Of a DNA stretch of 64,000 nt, positions 60,721-64,000 are shown one piece after another. Under the pieces are notes generated by a model. The model was not told the DNA's origin. It made no database searches and was given only the letters and a program-made list of their open reading frames with translations. Each line of letters starts with the position of its first letter. Position 1 is the first letter of the stretch. The stretch lies in assembly GCF_003265705.1 (NCBI RefSeq), contig NW_020312966.1, positions 22,009,436 to 22,073,435 of the forward strand. Reading direction: 5' to 3'. The translations under genes were made by a program, and so were the position numbers. Origin of the DNA: Callorhinus ursinus (Eukaryota > Chordata > Mammalia > Carnivora > Otariidae).

Positions 60721-61612
60721 AGCCTGGGCTCCAGTCTACGTGAATTGTGGGGAATTTAAAAATAGAGGAGGGGGTAAGCCCTGGGGCAGAGTGACCAGGA
60801 ACCAACAGAACCTCGTGGATTCCAGACTGTTAACTGTCACAGGAGTTTCATCCTATTGGTGATTCATGGCTCATTTTTAATGGTAACACAGCAACGGGAG
60901 GAGGCTGTCTGTCTAGGTTGATATTCATCAGCGAATGAATATTGAGGCGGAGGAAGGGGGGGCCAGTGAACGCTCAAGGGCAGCTGGTCAATCTTCACCT
61001 GTTTTTGACAACTCATCACTCAGGCAGGGTCTCTATGCTGCCTCAGTATTATCTCAGGGACCCCGTGTTAGCGATCTGAGCTGCTATAGCCGACTTCTGG
61101 TGAGTGGGCAGGTGAGGTTGTCCAAAGACCCACATAGGGGAAAGGCAAGTGCCAAATTTGAAGGCTTTTCTCCACTTTGTCTTCCCGAGGTCATGTTGGG
61201 AGCATGTCCGTAGGATACAAATCTTGTGGGAAGATGCAAGTGCTGACCCTTTCCACATGCTGCGATGTCAGACCTCCCTCAGCCTTCCCAGGGCCTTCTG
61301 TTACCTCGGTTAGCTTCTCAGACATTTTCCTGTAGTGACAATATGACAAAATAAACCTTGAGGTTGATTTGAGGAAACCGAGCCAGCAGTACAAGCCATT
61401 TCACCATCCTGACAAGAACTGGCGCCCTCCAAGCCAGTTGCTTCGATAATTTTACAAGTAATTTGCATTTGTTTGCTTTTGTTGTTACTGTTGTTTAAAT
61501 AGTTTAAAACCCTTCTTCCAACTTGGGTCTGTTGGCATAGTTTTCTTGCTCAAGGGCTCTTATATATTCATCAATATGTGCACAACTCATTATACGTTTA
61601 AGGGTTCTGTGC

Positions 61613-61821
61613 TGGGACACCTGGGGTGCTCAGTCAGTTAAGTGTCTGCCTTCAGCTCAGGTCATGGATCCCAGGGTCCTGGGATTGAGTCCTGCATCGG
61701 GCTCCCTGCTCAGCAGGAAGCCTGCTTCTTCCACTGCCTGCCGCTCCCCCTGCTTGTGCTCATTTGCTCTCTCTCTCTCTCTCTGACAAATAAATAAATA
61801 AAATCTTAAAAAAAAAAAAAA
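61613..61821 (+). mobile_element. Carnivore SINE, forward
   Basis: GGGACACCTGGGGTGCTCAGTC head, CAGGTCATGGATCCCAGGGTCCTGGG core, CTCTCTCTCTCTCTCTG, and AAATAAATAAATAAAATCTTAAAA. GTTCTGTG lies on both sides (61605-61612 and 61822-61829). Confidence 0.92.
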
Positions 61822-61829
61822 GTTCTGTG

Positions 61830-64000
61830 TCGTTGAGAGTGAAGGGAAGTGGGAGAGCTTGAGCTGAGATGGTTTCCTGTCACTGGGTCTCATACTGCTC
61901 TCCTGCTAGTAGTTAAACAAAGAACAGACTGTAGTGTGAAAGAACTTGAATTACATTTTTGCCTGCCCCCCTCAATTTGGATGCATTTTCAAAAATAGGT
62001 ATCAAAATGCAAAAACTATAAAACAAATTGAAATGCAAAAATATACCACTTACATGAAGTCTGTATAGTTTTAATTCTAAATATTTCTAAAAACTCTTCT
62101 GAGATTTAATGTATTTTTTGTGTGTGTGTGAAGGGAGGTGAAATGGATAATTTGAATTACAAAAAAGCCTTGATAACCCCCCACACATCAATTTACCTGT
62201 GAACAAAAAGATTCACACTGAGAAAATGGGATTTAGGACTATTTGATAAATTACTACAGACTACTTGAATATTCCATTAGCAAAATAATAGCTCGTTATG
62301 GAACCTCAGAAGAATGTAGTATAATTACAATAGTGCTATCCTCCCTTGGGGGGGTGGGAGGAATGCAAATGTTACAAATGATAGCTATTTAACCAATGTT
62401 AGGGAAAAATGCCTCAAAACAAACTGAGAGGTTATATGATTTTTGGAACTCAGTGCAATTTTTGTAGTTTCCACCAACTTATTCCACATTAATGAGTTGA
62501 ATGTGTTTCTGCCAAGTGAAGGTTATTTGCATTTGCATTCTTGGACTCATATAAACAGACGCGTGCACACGGCATGTGATAGTGATGACAGAAGTGCCTT
62601 AGTCTCTGTCAAACTTGGCTCTAAACCACACCTGGATATATTTGAGAAGTGATGGCATGCTCATACTCTCAGTACCAGGTGAAAACATTCTGGAAGATGA
62701 TAATTGACTAAAGGTGGGTCAGAACAGGTATGATGGAGGAAAAAACTAAGGCGAAGAGAGAAGGAGAAGGCGATCATCGAAGCCTAGTGTCCAACATGTG
62801 AATATGCTGACTTCTAACACAGAGCTGAAGTACAAAATACTAAGTTAACAAAATCCCCCAAGTTCATGGGCTAATGAATTTGTAGCAAGTGCCCTTTTGT
62901 TGCAATTAACCCAAAATGATATAAAATGAAAAAACAAAAATTCATTTTCTTTAAGAATTTAGCTTTTTCAGGCCTGAGGTTAACTGTGATATTTAATGAA
63001 CCACCTGGGAAAAGATAAAACTGTGCTAAACCAAGTCATATAATCTCTTACAGTTAAAAAGTTGCTTAACAAAATAAAAGGTATAATTATTAACTTCAGC
63101 TGGGAGAGCATGAATCAGTAAAAACAAGACTGGACTCAACATGTGGCTTTTTTTTTTTTTTGCCTTTGTAAAGCTGACATATTTGCCCAAATTTTAAGAA
63201 TTTGCAAAATATTTCAAGGCAAGAATTTCACAGTGAGCAGGGTTATTCATACCTAAACCACATTGCTATGTTTAATATCACTCAGTTGAACATGAAGTGT
63301 ATAATGGCCCCAAACTTTTCCATGTGAAGTGTATTTGAAAAAAACATGATTGGTCCAGTCTCCATCCTGTTGTAGAGATCACTACAGGCAAACTCTACTC
63401 GCAGAATAATTAAGGAAAAAAATCTACATATTCAAAACAACACTACTGAACAGTTATGCTTGTCAGCTTGCCTACAGTATTTTATCCAAATATCCACATT
63501 GATAGGATGAAGACAGGAACTTACCCAATTTGTTCACTGTCCCACTGTCAAAGCCAGAACTAGATGAACACTCATTAAGTATCTGCTGAATAATACAGAA
63601 TGTATGATTAACATGTAAGACTGTATATGCTTCAATATATAGCCACCTTCCCACTATTTGTACTAATGATAGTAATCAGTGGCAAAATAGTCCAAAATCA
63701 TGACCATTTAAATCTGTAAAGTCTACATATTTAGAGACAAATGCTTCAACTTTCTAAAAGATGATTTTCTTGGACACATTTAAAATATCCTTCCAGTTCT
63801 TCAAGATGCATTGGCAGTGTGATGGGGAAGTGACTAGGAATATAATTAAAGGAGTTAGAATCCTTTGAATAATCTAGAAACAGAAAACCAGAAGTGACTT
63901 ATTTAGCATTCATCCGTGAAAATGTTATCCAAAGATTCAAGAAGTAGCATTTTGTAATATTTTGCAATTTTGCCCAAACACCTATATTTCTTTGTATCCT
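61830..64000. other. Intergenic to the window end
   Basis: Unique AT-rich sequence with a short TG run (about 62119-62130) and poly-T at 63148-63161. No gene seen. Confidence 0.5.

Overview
This window is gene-poor mammalian DNA. Tail-bearing copies of the tRNA-Lys-derived carnivore SINE (Can-SINE/SINEC) occur in both orientations, with carnivore-type LINE-1 3' ends and the older mammalian background (MIR, L2, MLT1-type LTR, hAT-type DNA elements, degraded L1). The SINE tails (CT-rich tract, then AAATAAATAAATAAAATCTT and poly-A) look caniform and probably arctoid (bear, seal, mustelid group). That placement is an inference from repeat type, not from a species-specific marker.

Only one protein-coding gene is supported: a complete intronless ORF at 9060-9731 (+) for a 223-residue PWWP protein of the HDGF family, best read as HDGFL1 (hepatoma-derived growth factor-like 1). 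It lies in a solitary GC/CpG-rich island (about 8,750-9,740). A GC-rich 3' UTR follows, ending at an AATAAA signal at 11011-11016. The lack of introns and the HDGF-like UTR mark it as an old, retained retrogene. In human the orthologue lies in the gene-poor PRL-NRSN1 interval of 6p22, which fits the absence of other genes here.

Layout: 1-8.7 kb holds SINEs (one inserted inside another), an L1 3' end and unique AT-rich sequence with a TAAT-rich block near 5.46 kb. 8.7-11.0 kb is the HDGFL1 locus. 11-30 kb is unique sequence with MIR/L2 remnants, an L1 and a SINE sharing one triplicated target site (17.07-17.89 kb) and a longer L1 3' end (22.57-23.21 kb). 30-45 kb has MIR, hAT-type remnants, SINEs, an L2 split by an L1, an MLT1-type LTR, a GGAA microsatellite and a 53-bp alternating TG/CG tract. 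45-64 kb has an inverted pair of young SINEs, an L1 ORF2 relic, a solo LTR of gammaretrovirus type, and two same-orientation blocks of degraded L1/HAL1-like sequence (57.9-60.7 kb).

I saw no rRNA, no functional tRNA, no CRISPR array and no other convincing gene. I found no previously undescribed biological system. The best second-look items are the retrogene and its isolated CpG island, the insertion-history loci, the inverted SINE pair, the Z-DNA-prone tract and the candidate conserved non-coding blocks. Repeat family names come from recognition by eye and memory, and boundaries are approximate unless a target-site duplication is given.
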